A DNA stretch of 64,000 nucleotides, taken from positions 434,001 to 498,000 of the forward strand of contig NZ_JAINVU010000001.1 in assembly GCF_019880555.1 (NCBI RefSeq), given 5' to 3'. Source of the stretch: Hephaestia mangrovi. Its GTDB lineage: Bacteria; Pseudomonadota; Alphaproteobacteria; Sphingomonadales; Sphingomonadaceae. Below are positions 25,373 to 33,469 of this stretch, piece after piece; within the stretch, counting starts at the first letter, position 1; each line of letters begins with the position of its first letter. Position numbers and translations under genes: made by a program. The notes beneath the pieces are model-generated. The model was not told the DNA's origin. It was given only the letters and a program-made list of their open reading frames with translations, and did not search any database.

Positions 25373-25630
25373 GTGGCGATCGAGATGCTCTATTTCGCCT
25401 GGGTGCGCGAGGCGATCGGCACCGGCAGCGAGCGGATCGATCCGCCGGGCGAGGTGACGACGGTCTCCGCGCTGATCGAGTGGCTGGCCGGGCGCAGCGC
25501 GGGCCATGCAGAGGCGTTTGCCGATCGCGCGCGGTTGCGCGCGGCGGTCGACCAGCGGTTCGTGCCGTTGGAAGCGCCATTGGGCGATGCGCGCGAGGTG
25601 GCGATCTTTCCACCGGTGACGGGCGGATGA
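25373..25630 (+). CDS. moaD: Molybdopterin synthase sulfur-carrier subunit MoaD
   Basis: This 85-residue ubiquitin-like protein ends in PPVTGG, the Gly-Gly tail that is thiocarboxylated to carry sulfur for molybdopterin. The N-terminal MLYFAWVREAIG is typical. The assigned GTG start at 25373 follows pgsA by 4 bp; an ATG at 25385 is a possible alternative. Its end overlaps moaE by 4 nt, matching the two-subunit synthase. Confidence 0.93.
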   Translation: MAIEMLYFAWVREAIGTGSERIDPPGEVTTVSALIEWLAGRSAGHAEAFADRARLRAAVDQRFVPLEAPLGDAREVAIFPPVTGG

Positions 25631-26073
25631 TCCGCGTTACCGAGCGGCCGATCGATGTCGCGGCGCTGCTCGACGCGCTGCCCGAGACGGGCGCGCTTGC
25701 CACGTTCGTCGGGCGGGTTAGAGCCGACGACGGTGTGACCGAGCTGATGCTGGAACATTATCCCGGCGCGACCGAGCGCGCGCTGGAAGCGGTGGCGGCA
25801 ACGGCGACGGAGCGGTGGGAATTGGCGAATGCCATAATCGTCCACCGCATCGGCGCGATGGCGCCGGGCGAGGCGATCGTGTTCGTCGCGGCGGCGGCCG
25901 CGCATCGCCAGGCGGCGCTCGACGCCTGCGCCTTCATGATCGACCGGCTGAAGACGGACGCGCCGTTCTGGAAGCGCGAGACCCGCGGGCGCGAGGCCCG
26001 CTGGGTCGAGCAGCGCGGCGGCGACCGGGCCGCCGCCGCGCGATGGGATCACGACCCCGACGAGTCGTCCTGA
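25627..26073 (+). CDS. moaE: Molybdopterin synthase catalytic subunit MoaE
   Basis: This 148-residue subunit inserts two sulfurs from MoaD into precursor Z. Conserved stretches are FVGRVRADDG near residue 29, LEHYPGATERAL near 43, VHRIGAMAPGEAIVFV near 74 and the active-site Lys segment DAPFWKRET near 117. It overlaps moaD upstream. Its last 25 bp overlap the end of the convergent fasciclin gene. Confidence 0.93.
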   Translation: MIRVTERPIDVAALLDALPETGALATFVGRVRADDGVTELMLEHYPGATERALEAVAATATERWELANAIIVHRIGAMAPGEAIVFVAAAAAHRQAALDACAFMIDRLKTDAPFWKRETRGREARWVEQRGGDRAAAARWDHDPDESS

Positions 26074-26759
26074 TCGCCGGTGTCGTCGGCTGGCGTCGCC
26101 TCGTCGCCGGTCGCCGGGGCGGCGGTGGTGTCGCCGGTGGCCGGAACGGCCGCGGCAGGCTGCGCCACCATGTTCGGCGACAACACGCCGTTGATATATT
26201 CGATCACGCCGTTCGATTCAGTGTCGGACAATTTGGCGATGAACGCCTTGCCACCCTTGACGTCGGTCAGCTGGATCGCGCTGGCGCCCTGCAGCGTGAG
26301 CGTCAGCGGCTGGCCGTCGAGCGTGTTGAGCGTCATCGTGCCGCCGCCGGCCTTGAGCTGCTTGAGCAGTTCCTGCGCGGTGTAGCTGCCCGAAACGATG
26401 TGATATTTGACGATCTGCGCGGCGCTCGACTTGTTTGCCGGATCGAGCAGTTGATCGACCGTCGCCTGGCCGAGTCGGCCGAACGCGGCATCATCGGGCG
26501 CGAAAATGGTGACCGGGCCGGGGCCGGAAAGCGTCGCGGTGAGATCGGCGGCCTGCGCCAGCTTGACCAGCGTGGTGTGGTCACTCGAGGTCTGCAGCGC
26601 CTGCGCGACGGTGGTGGTCGGGGCGGGCGTCGGCTGGACCGGAATCGGTGCCGGCGTGGGCGTGCCGGTCTGCCCGGCCGTTTGGGCCAGAGCAGGCGTC
26701 GCGGCGATCAGTGCCGCCGCCGAGAGAGCGGAAATGGAAACAGCCTTGGTCAATCGCAT
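26049..26759 (-). CDS. Secreted fasciclin-domain protein
   Basis: This 236-residue protein has a signal peptide (SALSAAALIAATPALAQ) then a Pro/Thr linker (GTPTPAPIPVQPTPAPTTT). One fasciclin (FAS1) domain spans about residues 50-195, with the H1 motif TIFAPDDAAFGRL and H2 near VKYHIVSG. The acidic tail (EATPADDTGDQDDSSGS) is unusual. FAS1 domains mediate adhesion or surface binding. AGGAGA precedes the ATG at 26759. The next gene upstream is a second FAS1 protein. Confidence 0.87.
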   Translation of the reverse strand: MRLTKAVSISALSAAALIAATPALAQTAGQTGTPTPAPIPVQPTPAPTTTVAQALQTSSDHTTLVKLAQAADLTATLSGPGPVTIFAPDDAAFGRLGQATVDQLLDPANKSSAAQIVKYHIVSGSYTAQELLKQLKAGGGTMTLNTLDGQPLTLTLQGASAIQLTDVKGGKAFIAKLSDTESNGVIEYINGVLSPNMVAQPAAAVPATGDTTAAPATGDEATPADDTGDQDDSSGS

Positions 26760-26866
26760 GATCTTCTCCTGTTGGTTCGCAAGGGGCCATAGGTTTGGCG
26801 GCGAGGGCTTGTCAAAAATCGGGTCGTGCGGTGCGCGCCGGCAGCCAATCGCCATGTTGTCCGTCA

Positions 26867-27478
26867 TTATGCGAGATCCGGGATGAGCACGCCATTAACC
26901 ACCTGGACCAGCCCATTGGCTTGCGGCACGTCGCCGGTCGTGACGTAGCTGTGGTTGCCGTTGGTATCGGTCAGCGTCACGATATCGCCGGTCAGCGTGA
27001 CGGTGAGCGCATCGCCTTCGATGGTCGCGAGCCTGGCGCTGCCGCCGCCGGCCGCGACTTGCTGCTTGAGGCCCGCAATGGTGACGCGGCCGGGAACGAC
27101 GACATAGGTGAGCAGCTTGACCAGCGACGCCTTGTTCTCGGGCTTGAGCAAGGTATCGACCGTGCCCGGCTGCAAGCGGCTGAAGGCATCGTTGGTCGGC
27201 GCGAACAAGGTGTAGGGGCCCGGACCGGTGAGCGTCTGATCGACCCCGGCGGCGCGAAGCAGCGAGACCAGAGTGGTGAGATTGGGCGCCTTGGCGACAT
27301 TGGCGGCGATTGTGCCGGCAGGATCGACTACGGCGCCGCCGATGGTCGGTGCCGGCGCGGATTTGGCGTGGCGGGCGGCGGGCTTGGCCGATGGTGTTTC
27401 GGCATGGTCTCCGGACGAAGAGCAGCCGGCGAGGGCAAATGCCGCGGCGAATGGCAGAATCAGGGCAGTCGAACGCAT
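26867..27478 (-). CDS. Fasciclin-domain lipoprotein
   Basis: This 203-residue protein has a lipobox signal FALAGCSSS, so the mature N-terminus is probably lipidated. One FAS1 domain covers about residues 60-200: TLFAPTNDAFSRL (H1) and LLTYVVVPGRVT (H2). It is upstream of the other FAS1 gene on the same strand, 107 bp away, and the two share domain layout but differ in anchoring. This suggests duplication with different placement in the envelope. Confidence 0.87.
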   Translation of the reverse strand: MRSTALILPFAAAFALAGCSSSGDHAETPSAKPAARHAKSAPAPTIGGAVVDPAGTIAANVAKAPNLTTLVSLLRAAGVDQTLTGPGPYTLFAPTNDAFSRLQPGTVDTLLKPENKASLVKLLTYVVVPGRVTIAGLKQQVAAGGGSARLATIEGDALTVTLTGDIVTLTDTNGNHSYVTTGDVPQANGLVQVVNGVLIPDLA

Positions 27479-27550
27479 TGGCGGCTCCGTGACGATCGCA
27501 AGAAATACGGACGAGCGGCTATTTGGTTTCGATTCGCTGCCGAAAGCAAC

Positions 27551-28453
27551 TCATTGCGCCGCCGAAAGGACATCAGCGAGCAGGCGGAAATCCTTCTCGC
27601 GCGGGGAAGCCCGGCGCCAGACCAGCGCGATGGTGCGCGACGGATGCTCGGCCTCGAGCGGGCTTGCAACGATCGCGGTGTGATCGAGGATGCCGGCCTT
27701 GAGCGCCATTTCCGGCAGCATCGTCACGCCGAGGCCATTGTCGACCATCTGGACGATGGTGTGGAGCGAGGTGCCCATCATCGCCGCTTCGGCGCGCAAT
27801 TCGGGACGGTTGCATGCGGCGAGCGCGTGATCCTTGAGGCAATGGCCGTCCTCGAGCAGCAGCAGGCGGTGCTCGTCGATTTCCGACGGGCGCACGCTTG
27901 CCGCGGCGGCATCGGCTTCGTCCTCGGGCGCGGCGACGAACAGCCGGTCCTCGAACAACGGCTGCGCGGCAACCTCGCCGCACGCATAAGGCAGCGCGAG
28001 CAGCACGCAATCGGTGCGGCCGCTGTGCAGGCCCTCGCAAGCGGGGCCGCTCGGCTCCTCGCGCAGGAACAGCCTGAGATCCGGGTAATCGCGCCGTAGC
28101 AGCGGCAGCACGCGGGGCAGCATGAACGGCGCGATCGTGGGGATGACGCTCATCCGCATCTCGCCAGACAGCGGGCGGCCGGCGGCGCGGGCGAGGTCGC
28201 CCAGCTCCTCCGCCTCGCGCAGCACGCGGCGCGCCTTGTCGGCGATCTGATCGCCCAGCGGAGTGAAGCGCACGACACGGCGGGTGCGCTCGACCAGGGT
28301 GACGCCGATCAGCGTTTCGAGCTCGCGGATACCTGCCGACAGCGTCGACTGGGTAACGAAACACGCCTCCGCCGCGCGGCCGAAATGGCCATGATCCTTG
28401 AGCGCAACGAGATATTGCAGCTGCTTGAGCGTCGGCAGGTAGGTGGTGCTCAG
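27551..28453 (-). CDS. oxyR: Peroxide-sensing LysR regulator OxyR, CTG start
   Basis: The 300-residue LysR-type regulator has an N-terminal helix-turn-helix (FGRAAEACFVTQSTLSAGIR, residues 24-43). The redox pair is Cys205 and Cys214 (GHCLKDHALAAC), with the same 9-residue spacing as Cys199/Cys208 of E. coli OxyR. The only start that includes the HTH is CTG at 28453, preceded by GGAGA six bases away; an in-frame TAA lies ten codons further upstream and no ATG, GTG or TTG intervenes. A GTG at 28273 would delete the HTH. It likely controls ahpC and ahpF next to it. Confidence 0.9.
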   Translation of the reverse strand: MSTTYLPTLKQLQYLVALKDHGHFGRAAEACFVTQSTLSAGIRELETLIGVTLVERTRRVVRFTPLGDQIADKARRVLREAEELGDLARAAGRPLSGEMRMSVIPTIAPFMLPRVLPLLRRDYPDLRLFLREEPSGPACEGLHSGRTDCVLLALPYACGEVAAQPLFEDRLFVAAPEDEADAAAASVRPSEIDEHRLLLLEDGHCLKDHALAACNRPELRAEAAMMGTSLHTIVQMVDNGLGVTMLPEMALKAGILDHTAIVASPLEAEHPSRTIALVWRRASPREKDFRLLADVLSAAQ

Positions 28454-28514
28454 TGATCGTCTCCGTCGATGACGGGAAGGCGTTTAATCATTCTTGGCGA
28501 TCACGCAACAACCT

Positions 28515-28542
28515 GTCACCCCGGACTTGTTCCGGCATGACG
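28515..28542 (+). repeat. Solo CCGG-type arm of the palindromic element
   Basis: GTCACCCCGGACTTG then TTCCGGCATGACGG. The core CCGGA/TCCGG pairs, but the outer arms are of mixed type (ACCC versus GCAT), as if two subtypes recombined. With the next element it fills the gene-free stretch 28454-28756. Confidence 0.6.
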
Positions 28543-28565
28543 GCGGAAGTTCGCCTCATATGGAT

Positions 28566-28664
28566 CGTCATGCTGAACTTGTTTCAGGGTCCATGGCGCA
28601 TCGTCAGCCGGTGCGCTTAGCGGCGATGGAGCACCATGGACCCTGAAACAAGTTCAGGGTGACG
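28566..28664 (+). repeat. Complete 98-bp palindromic element, mixed left arm
   Basis: The left arm at 28566-28595 reads ATGCTGAA...TTCAGGGT, so its outer bases do not pair. The right arm at 28634-28664 pairs ACCCTGAA/TTCAGGGT. It lies between ahpF and oxyR. Confidence 0.72.
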
Positions 28665-28756
28665 ATTTGATTTTGATGTCGCGACCTTCGATTCACGATG
28701 TCGGGATAGAACGACCCAAAGCGTTCGCCACGGCTCAACGATTCCGTTTGCCATCC

Positions 28757-30331
28757 CTAGGCCGCCTCCAGTTCCTCCGCCGGCAGCCGGATCAGGTAAT
28801 CGAAGGCCGATAGCGCCGCGGTCGAGCCGGCGCCCATCGCGACGACGATCTGCTTGAACGGCTCGGTGGTGACGTCGCCGGCGGCGAAGATGCCGGGCTG
28901 CGAGGTTTCGCCGCGCGCGTCGATCTCGATCTCGCCGCGCGGGGTGAGCGCGACCGCTCCCTTGAGCCATTCGGTGTTGGGCACCAGGCCGATCTGGACG
29001 AACACGCCCTCCAGCTCGATCTCGTGCTGCGTGCCGTGGTTGCGGTCCTTGTAGGCCAGCGCGGTCACCTTCTCGCCGTCGCCGCGGACCTCGGTGGTCA
29101 GCGCCGAGGTGATGACTTTGACGTTCCTGAGGCTGCCGAGCTTGCGCTGGAGCACTGCGTCGGCGCGCAGCTGGCTGTCATATTCGATCAGCGTGACATG
29201 CGCGACGAGCCCGGCGAGATCGATCGCCGCCTCGACGCCCGAATTGCCGCCGCCGATCACCGCGACGCGCTTGCCCTTGAACAGCGGGCCGTCGCAATGC
29301 GGGCAATAGGTCACGCCCTTGGTGCGATAATCGGCCTCGCCCGGCACGTTCATCTGCCGCCAGCGCGCGCCGGTCGACAGGATGATCGTGCGCGCCTTGA
29401 GGCTGGCGCCGTTCTTGAGCACCAGCTCATGCAGCTTGCCCTCGCCGCCGGGCTTGAGCTCGACGGCGGTCTGCAGGTTCATGACATCGACATCGTAATC
29501 GCGGACATGGCGTTCGAGATCGGCGGCGAGCTTCGGCCCGTCGGTCTGCGGCACCGAGATGAAATTCTCGATGCCGGCGGTATCGAGCACCTGGCCGCCG
29601 AAGCGTTCGGCGGCGATCCCGGTGCGGATGCCCTTGCGCGCGGCATAGATCGCCGCCGCCGCCCCGGCCGGCCCGCCGCCGACGACCAGCACCTCGAAGG
29701 GATCCTTGGCGGCGATCTTCTCGGCGGCGCGGGCTTCGGCGCCGGTATCGAGCCGGGCAACGATCTGCTCGATCTCCATGCGCCCCTGCGCGAACGGCTC
29801 GCCATTGAGGAATACCTGCGGCACGGTCATCACCTGGCGCTGCTCGACCTCCTCCTTGAACAAGGCGCCGTCGATCGCGGTGTGGCGGACGCGCGGGTTG
29901 AGCACCGCCATGGCGTTGAGCGCCTGCACCACGTCCGGGCAATTGCCGCACGACAGCGAGAAATAGGTTTCGAAATGATAATCGCCGTCGAGCGCGCGGA
30001 TGTCGGCCGCGACCTCGTCTGCGATCTTGGGCGGATGGCCGCCGACCTGAAGCAGCGCGAGCACCAGCGAGGTGAATTCGTGGCCCATCGGCAGGCCGGC
30101 GAAGCTGACGCCGACGTCGCTGCCGGTGCGTTCGATGCGGAAGCTGGGTTTGCGCGCGTCATCGCCGTCGCGCCGCACGCTGATGAGATCCGACAGCGCG
30201 GCGATTTCGGCGAGGAGCTCGTCCAGCTCGCGGCTCTTGGCGTCGTCGCCCAGGCTGGCAACGAGCGCGATCGGCTGGCGAACCTTGGTGAGATAGGCCT
30301 TGAGTTGCTGCGTCATCGTGGCGTCGAGCAT
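28757..30331 (-). CDS. ahpF: Alkyl hydroperoxide reductase subunit F
   Basis: This 524-residue flavoprotein passes electrons from NADH to AhpC. The N-terminal double-thioredoxin fold has CGNC near residue 130. FAD binding is shown by [14 protein letters not shown] near 213, the thioredoxin-reductase-like CPHC near 346, NAD binding by [14 protein letters not shown] near 358, and [10 protein letters not shown] near 478. ATG at 30331 gives [14 protein letters not shown], matching the E. coli start, with GAGGAG upstream. It follows ahpC on the minus strand after a hairpin. Confidence 0.97.
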   Translation of the reverse strand: MLDATMTQQLKAYLTKVRQPIALVASLGDDAKSRELDELLAEIAALSDLISVRRDGDDARKPSFRIERTGSDVGVSFAGLPMGHEFTSLVLALLQVGGHPPKIADEVAADIRALDGDYHFETYFSLSCGNCPDVVQALNAMAVLNPRVRHTAIDGALFKEEVEQRQVMTVPQVFLNGEPFAQGRMEIEQIVARLDTGAEARAAEKIAAKDPFEVLVVGGGPAGAAAAIYAARKGIRTGIAAERFGGQVLDTAGIENFISVPQTDGPKLAADLERHVRDYDVDVMNLQTAVELKPGGEGKLHELVLKNGASLKARTIILSTGARWRQMNVPGEADYRTKGVTYCPHCDGPLFKGKRVAVIGGGNSGVEAAIDLAGLVAHVTLIEYDSQLRADAVLQRKLGSLRNVKVITSALTTEVRGDGEKVTALAYKDRNHGTQHEIELEGVFVQIGLVPNTEWLKGAVALTPRGEIEIDARGETSQPGIFAAGDVTTEPFKQIVVAMGAGSTAALSAFDYLIRLPAEELEAA

Positions 30332-30344
30332 CGGAAAAAAGCTC

Positions 30345-30399
30345 CTCGAAAAGAAGAAAACGGCCCGGGTCGGGAGGGGAGGGGGACCGACCCGGGCCG
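30345..30399 (-). terminator. Intrinsic terminator or attenuator between ahpC and ahpF
   Basis: On the minus strand a perfect 13-bp stem (CGGCCCGGGTCGG and CCGACCCGGGCCG, at 30361-30373 and 30387-30399, 13-nt loop) is followed directly by TTTTCTTCTTTTC. This is a textbook intrinsic terminator placed just before the ahpF ribosome binding site. Partial read-through would give more AhpC than AhpF. Confidence 0.75.
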
Positions 30400-30497
30400 C
30401 TCTGCACCCGGCCGTCAGCGAGGGAAGACGGCGGGCAAACGGTAGCAAGGCAACCCGTCACCCCGGAACGCGCCCGGGGGCGACGGAGCGCGGATCG

Positions 30498-31061
30498 TCA
30501 GATCTTGCCGACGAGTTCCAGCGACGGGGCCAGCGTTTCTTCGCCTTCTTCCCACTTGGCGGGGCAAACCTCGCCCGGGTGCGCGGCGATATATTGCGCG
30601 GCCTTGACCTTGCGCAGCAGCTCGGCGGCGTTGCGGCCGACGCCTTCGCTGGTGATCTCGATCAGCTGGATCACGCCTTCGGGATCGATCACGAAGGTCG
30701 CGCGGTCGGCAAGGCCCTGGCCATCGCGCAGCACGTCGAAATTCTTTGCGATGTCGTGATTCTGGTCACCGAGCATGAAGAAATCGATCTTGCCGATCGC
30801 CGGCGACGTGTCGTGCCACGCCTTGTGGCTGAAATGGGTGTCGGTCGAGACCGAGAACACCTCGACGCCCATCTTCTGCAGCGTCGGATAGATGCCGGCG
30901 AGATCTTCCAGCTCGGTCGGGCAGACGAAGGTGAAGTCGGCCGGATAGAAGAAGAACACCGCCCACTTGCCGGCGACGTCCTCATTGGTGACGGGGACGA
31001 ACTTGCCCTGCTTGTAGGCTTGCGTGGTGAAGGGCTTCAGCGTGTCGCCGATCTTGGCCAT
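30498..31061 (-). CDS. ahpC: Alkyl hydroperoxide reductase peroxiredoxin subunit C
   Basis: This 187-residue typical 2-Cys peroxiredoxin reduces H2O2 and organic peroxides. The peroxidatic Cys47 is in FTFVCPTEL and the resolving Cys in GEVCPAKW near residue 167. Its length and sequence match the enteric AhpC type. The promoter region (31062-31235) is shared with divergent cysE and contains a perfect palindrome. It is the first gene of ahpC-ahpF. Confidence 0.97.
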   Translation of the reverse strand: MAKIGDTLKPFTTQAYKQGKFVPVTNEDVAGKWAVFFFYPADFTFVCPTELEDLAGIYPTLQKMGVEVFSVSTDTHFSHKAWHDTSPAIGKIDFFMLGDQNHDIAKNFDVLRDGQGLADRATFVIDPEGVIQLIEITSEGVGRNAAELLRKVKAAQYIAAHPGEVCPAKWEEGEETLAPSLELVGKI

Positions 31062-31146
31062 GTGAATGGTCTCCTGTTGGGATTGTGTTGCGGTGCGGGA
31101 TATGGATGCGGCGGCGCAGCATTGAAAGCGGGAAAGCGCGATTGGC

Positions 31147-31167
31147 TTGATCGACTGTATCGATCAA
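31147..31167. promoter_or_regulatory. 21-bp perfect palindrome upstream of ahpC, candidate OxyR operator
   Basis: TTGATCGA at 31147-31154 and TCGATCAA at 31160-31167 are exact inverted copies with a 5-nt centre (CTGTA). It lies about 86 bp upstream of the ahpC ATG and 69 bp upstream of cysE. Size and position suit a LysR-type operator. It does not match the enteric OxyR consensus, so the link to OxyR is inference. Confidence 0.45.
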
Positions 31168-31235
31168 TCGGGCCCGGTCATTGCCGCCGGCGGCTGGGCG
31201 CACTAAATTGACGAGCCGCAACCAAGGGGACGCGC

Positions 31236-31916
31236 ATGTTCGGCCGGTTCATCGCCTATCTCGACGCGGTCAAGGCGCGCGATCCGGCGCCGCGTTCGCG
31301 CTGGGAAGTGCTGCTCTATCCGGGCGTGTGGGCGCTTGGATACCACCGCATCGCGCACCGGCTGTATCGCGCGCGGCTGTTCTTCCTGGCCCGCGCGGTC
31401 AATCACTGGGCGCGGTTCCTGACCGCGATCGATATCCATCCGGGCGCTACGATCGGGCGCAACTTCTTCATCGACCACGGTTTTACCGTGATCGGCGAGA
31501 CCGCCGAGATCGGCGACAACGTGACGATCTATCAATGCGTGACGCTGGGCGGCACCAGCCCGGACAACGGCGTCGCCGGCAAGCGGCATCCGACGATCAT
31601 GGACGGCGCGATCATCGGATCGGGCGCGCAGGTGCTCGGCCCGGTGACGGTCGGCAGGCGCAGCCGGATCGGCGCCAATGCGGTGGTGACGCGTGACGTG
31701 CCCGAGGGCGCGGTGATGGTCGGCATCCCGGCGCGCGCGACGATGGTAGAGGGTGGGCGTGTCGAGGCGGGCTTCGTGCCCTATGGCACGCCCTGCAGCG
31801 AGATGTTCGACCCCGCGACGCAGCAGCTCGAATTGATGCGCTGCGAAGTGGAGACGCTGCGCAAGCGGCTCGACACGCTGCTCGCTTCCCAAGAGGACAA
31901 GCGCGACCGCGCCTGA
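31236..31916 (+). CDS. cysE: Serine O-acetyltransferase
   Basis: This 226-residue enzyme acetylates L-serine, the first step of cysteine synthesis. After a short helical N-terminus, the left-handed beta-helix core carries IDIHPGATIGRNFFIDHG near residue 66, VTIYQCVTLGGTS near 92 and GSGAQVLGPVTVG near 128. It is the compact EpsC/plant-like form, shorter than enteric CysE. AAGGGG precedes the ATG. Its stop overlaps the start of the DUF2794 gene. Confidence 0.93.
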   Translation: MFGRFIAYLDAVKARDPAPRSRWEVLLYPGVWALGYHRIAHRLYRARLFFLARAVNHWARFLTAIDIHPGATIGRNFFIDHGFTVIGETAEIGDNVTIYQCVTLGGTSPDNGVAGKRHPTIMDGAIIGSGAQVLGPVTVGRRSRIGANAVVTRDVPEGAVMVGIPARATMVEGGRVEAGFVPYGTPCSEMFDPATQQLELMRCEVETLRKRLDTLLASQEDKRDRA

Positions 31917-32260
31917 TGGGGACGGTAACCCCCTTCCCATTGCCGCCAGGGCGCGCGACCCAGATCGGTTTCGACCGGATGGAGCTGACGCGCATCCTCG
32001 ATCTCTACGGCCGGATGGTCGCGGCGGGGCATTGGCGCGATTATGCGATCGACCTCGGTCGCGACGCGGCGATCTTCTCCGCCTTTCGCCGCGCGACCGA
32101 GCGGCCCGAATATCGCATCGAAAAGCGCCCCGCGCTGCGCCACCGCCAGGGCATGTGGGCGCTGGTCACCGAAGCCGGCGCGGTGCTCAAGCGCGGCCAT
32201 GACCTCGCCGGCGTGCTGGCACCGCTCGAACGGCGGCTGCTGAAATTGGTCGGGGATTGA
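31916..32260 (+). CDS. DUF2794 domain protein
   Basis: This 114-residue cytoplasmic protein contains IGFDRMELTRILDLYGRMVAAG, DYAIDLGRDAAIFSAFRR and RPEYRIEKRPALRHRQGMWAL, which match the alphaproteobacterial DUF2794 family. Its function is unknown. ATG overlaps the cysE stop (TGATG), so the pair is coupled. Confidence 0.8.
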   Translation: MGTVTPFPLPPGRATQIGFDRMELTRILDLYGRMVAAGHWRDYAIDLGRDAAIFSAFRRATERPEYRIEKRPALRHRQGMWALVTEAGAVLKRGHDLAGVLAPLERRLLKLVGD

Positions 32261-32262
32261 GT

Positions 32263-32291
32263 TTCGCCCTTCGACAAACTCCGGGCGAACG
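32263..32291 (+). repeat. GTCGAAGG-type palindromic repeat
   Basis: TTCGCCCTTCGACAAACTC then CGGGCGAACG form an inverted repeat (TTCGCCC/GGGCGAA). It belongs to the same family as the element embedded in the cyclotransferase gene at 20446. Confidence 0.6.
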
Positions 32292-32310
32292 CGGGTAGGA
32301 TCTGTCTTCC

Positions 32311-32356
32311 GTAAAAACATCCCCGGCGACCAAGGCCGCCGGGGTAGGCGTTTTGC
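32311..32356. terminator. Bidirectional intrinsic terminator
   Basis: GTAAAAACAT, then CCCCGGCG at 32321-32328, an 8-nt loop, CGCCGGGG at 32337-32344, and TAGGCGTTTTGC. The A-rich left and T-rich right flanks allow termination on both strands, suiting the convergent DUF2794 and membrane-protein genes. Confidence 0.7.
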
Positions 32357-32376
32357 GATTCGGCCGGTGCCGATGC

Positions 32377-33408
32377 TCAGGCCGGCACCATCGTCTGCAC
32401 CGGCGGCAGGCGGTTGCCGAGATTGCCGAGCGTGCCGATCACCGCGCGGCGCATCGGGTGCCAGAAGGCCGACAGCGTGAGCAACGCCGCGCCGATCACC
32501 AGCGCGGTGAGCGCCCAGCCGAGATCGACCGCGCCGGCGCCGTGGATCACCGCCCACATCGCGTAGAGCACGTAGATCAGGCCCGAGACGAGCAGGGCGC
32601 GGCGATCGACCGCCAGCGCAACGAAGGCGAAGGCGAGATAGAGCGCGAGCACGATCGCCGCGGTGCCGATGCTGACATTGGGCCCGAATACGCCCAGCAT
32701 CTGGAAGATCGGGTGGGCGATCATCGGCGCGGCGGCGAGGTGCAGCCAGAAGGCGACATCGGCGCGGCGCGTCTCGCGGTCACGGTCGCTCATGTCCCAG
32801 CGCATGGCGAGCGCGAACATCGCCAGCCCGCCGATCAGCAGCAGCGGATAGAGCGAGTTCTTGATCGTCGGCACTGCGGCGATCGCCAGCCCGATCGCCA
32901 GACCGACCAGCGCGACGGCGCCCGCCGCGACCGTGATCGGCACTATGAAGCGGCGCCAGTGCAGCCAGGCGGCGCCGGCGGTGACGAGCGCGATGCCCGC
33001 GCCGATCAGCGCGTTGACGCGATCGGGAAGGTTCGGATCGGCATGGACGAGCACGCCGATCATCGTCGCCGCGACGCCACCGACGAATGCGAGCAGCAGC
33101 ACGATCGAGGGCAGCGCCATGCGCCGCGTCCGCGTGAAATATTCCGCCAGCCCCCAGGCGGTGATGGCGACGAACGCGCCGGCGAACGGCTCCATGATCC
33201 AGTCGCCCAATTGCGCCACCGCGGCGAGCAACAGCCCGATCGCGATGGTGACGAAGATGTCGTTGAAACCGGTCAGAAGCCGGAAATGCTCCTCGTCGAC
33301 CGCCGGCGTCATGCGCATGCCGGCTATGTGGTTGCGGAACGCGGTGGCGATCTCGCGCGGCATCACGCCGGCGGCTACCGCGCCATCGATATCGCTTTCG
33401 CTGTACAT
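32377..33408 (-). CDS. Polytopic membrane protein of unknown function
   Basis: This 343-residue protein has an N-terminal soluble stretch (MYSESDIDGAVAAGVMPREIATAFRN, about 45 residues) and then roughly ten hydrophobic spans. The start resembles the cytoplasmic head of DUF2157-type membrane proteins, but I cannot confirm that. The Met at 33408 was preferred because an upstream start adds an unrelated short tail. There are no catalytic motifs. Confidence 0.7.
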   Translation of the reverse strand: MYSESDIDGAVAAGVMPREIATAFRNHIAGMRMTPAVDEEHFRLLTGFNDIFVTIAIGLLLAAVAQLGDWIMEPFAGAFVAITAWGLAEYFTRTRRMALPSIVLLLAFVGGVAATMIGVLVHADPNLPDRVNALIGAGIALVTAGAAWLHWRRFIVPITVAAGAVALVGLAIGLAIAAVPTIKNSLYPLLLIGGLAMFALAMRWDMSDRDRETRRADVAFWLHLAAAPMIAHPIFQMLGVFGPNVSIGTAAIVLALYLAFAFVALAVDRRALLVSGLIYVLYAMWAVIHGAGAVDLGWALTALVIGAALLTLSAFWHPMRRAVIGTLGNLGNRLPPVQTMVPA

Positions 33409-33469
33409 CGGGCCGATCCTCCCTGTTGATCGACCCACTCTATCAGCTGTGTATTATTGCATCAATACA

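Noticed and set aside
28273..28453. oxyR as a broken gene lacking its DNA-binding domain
   Set aside because: Sequence upstream of the GTG at 28273 reads in frame as a complete helix-turn-helix up to a CTG with a good ribosome binding site; the total of 300 residues is normal.
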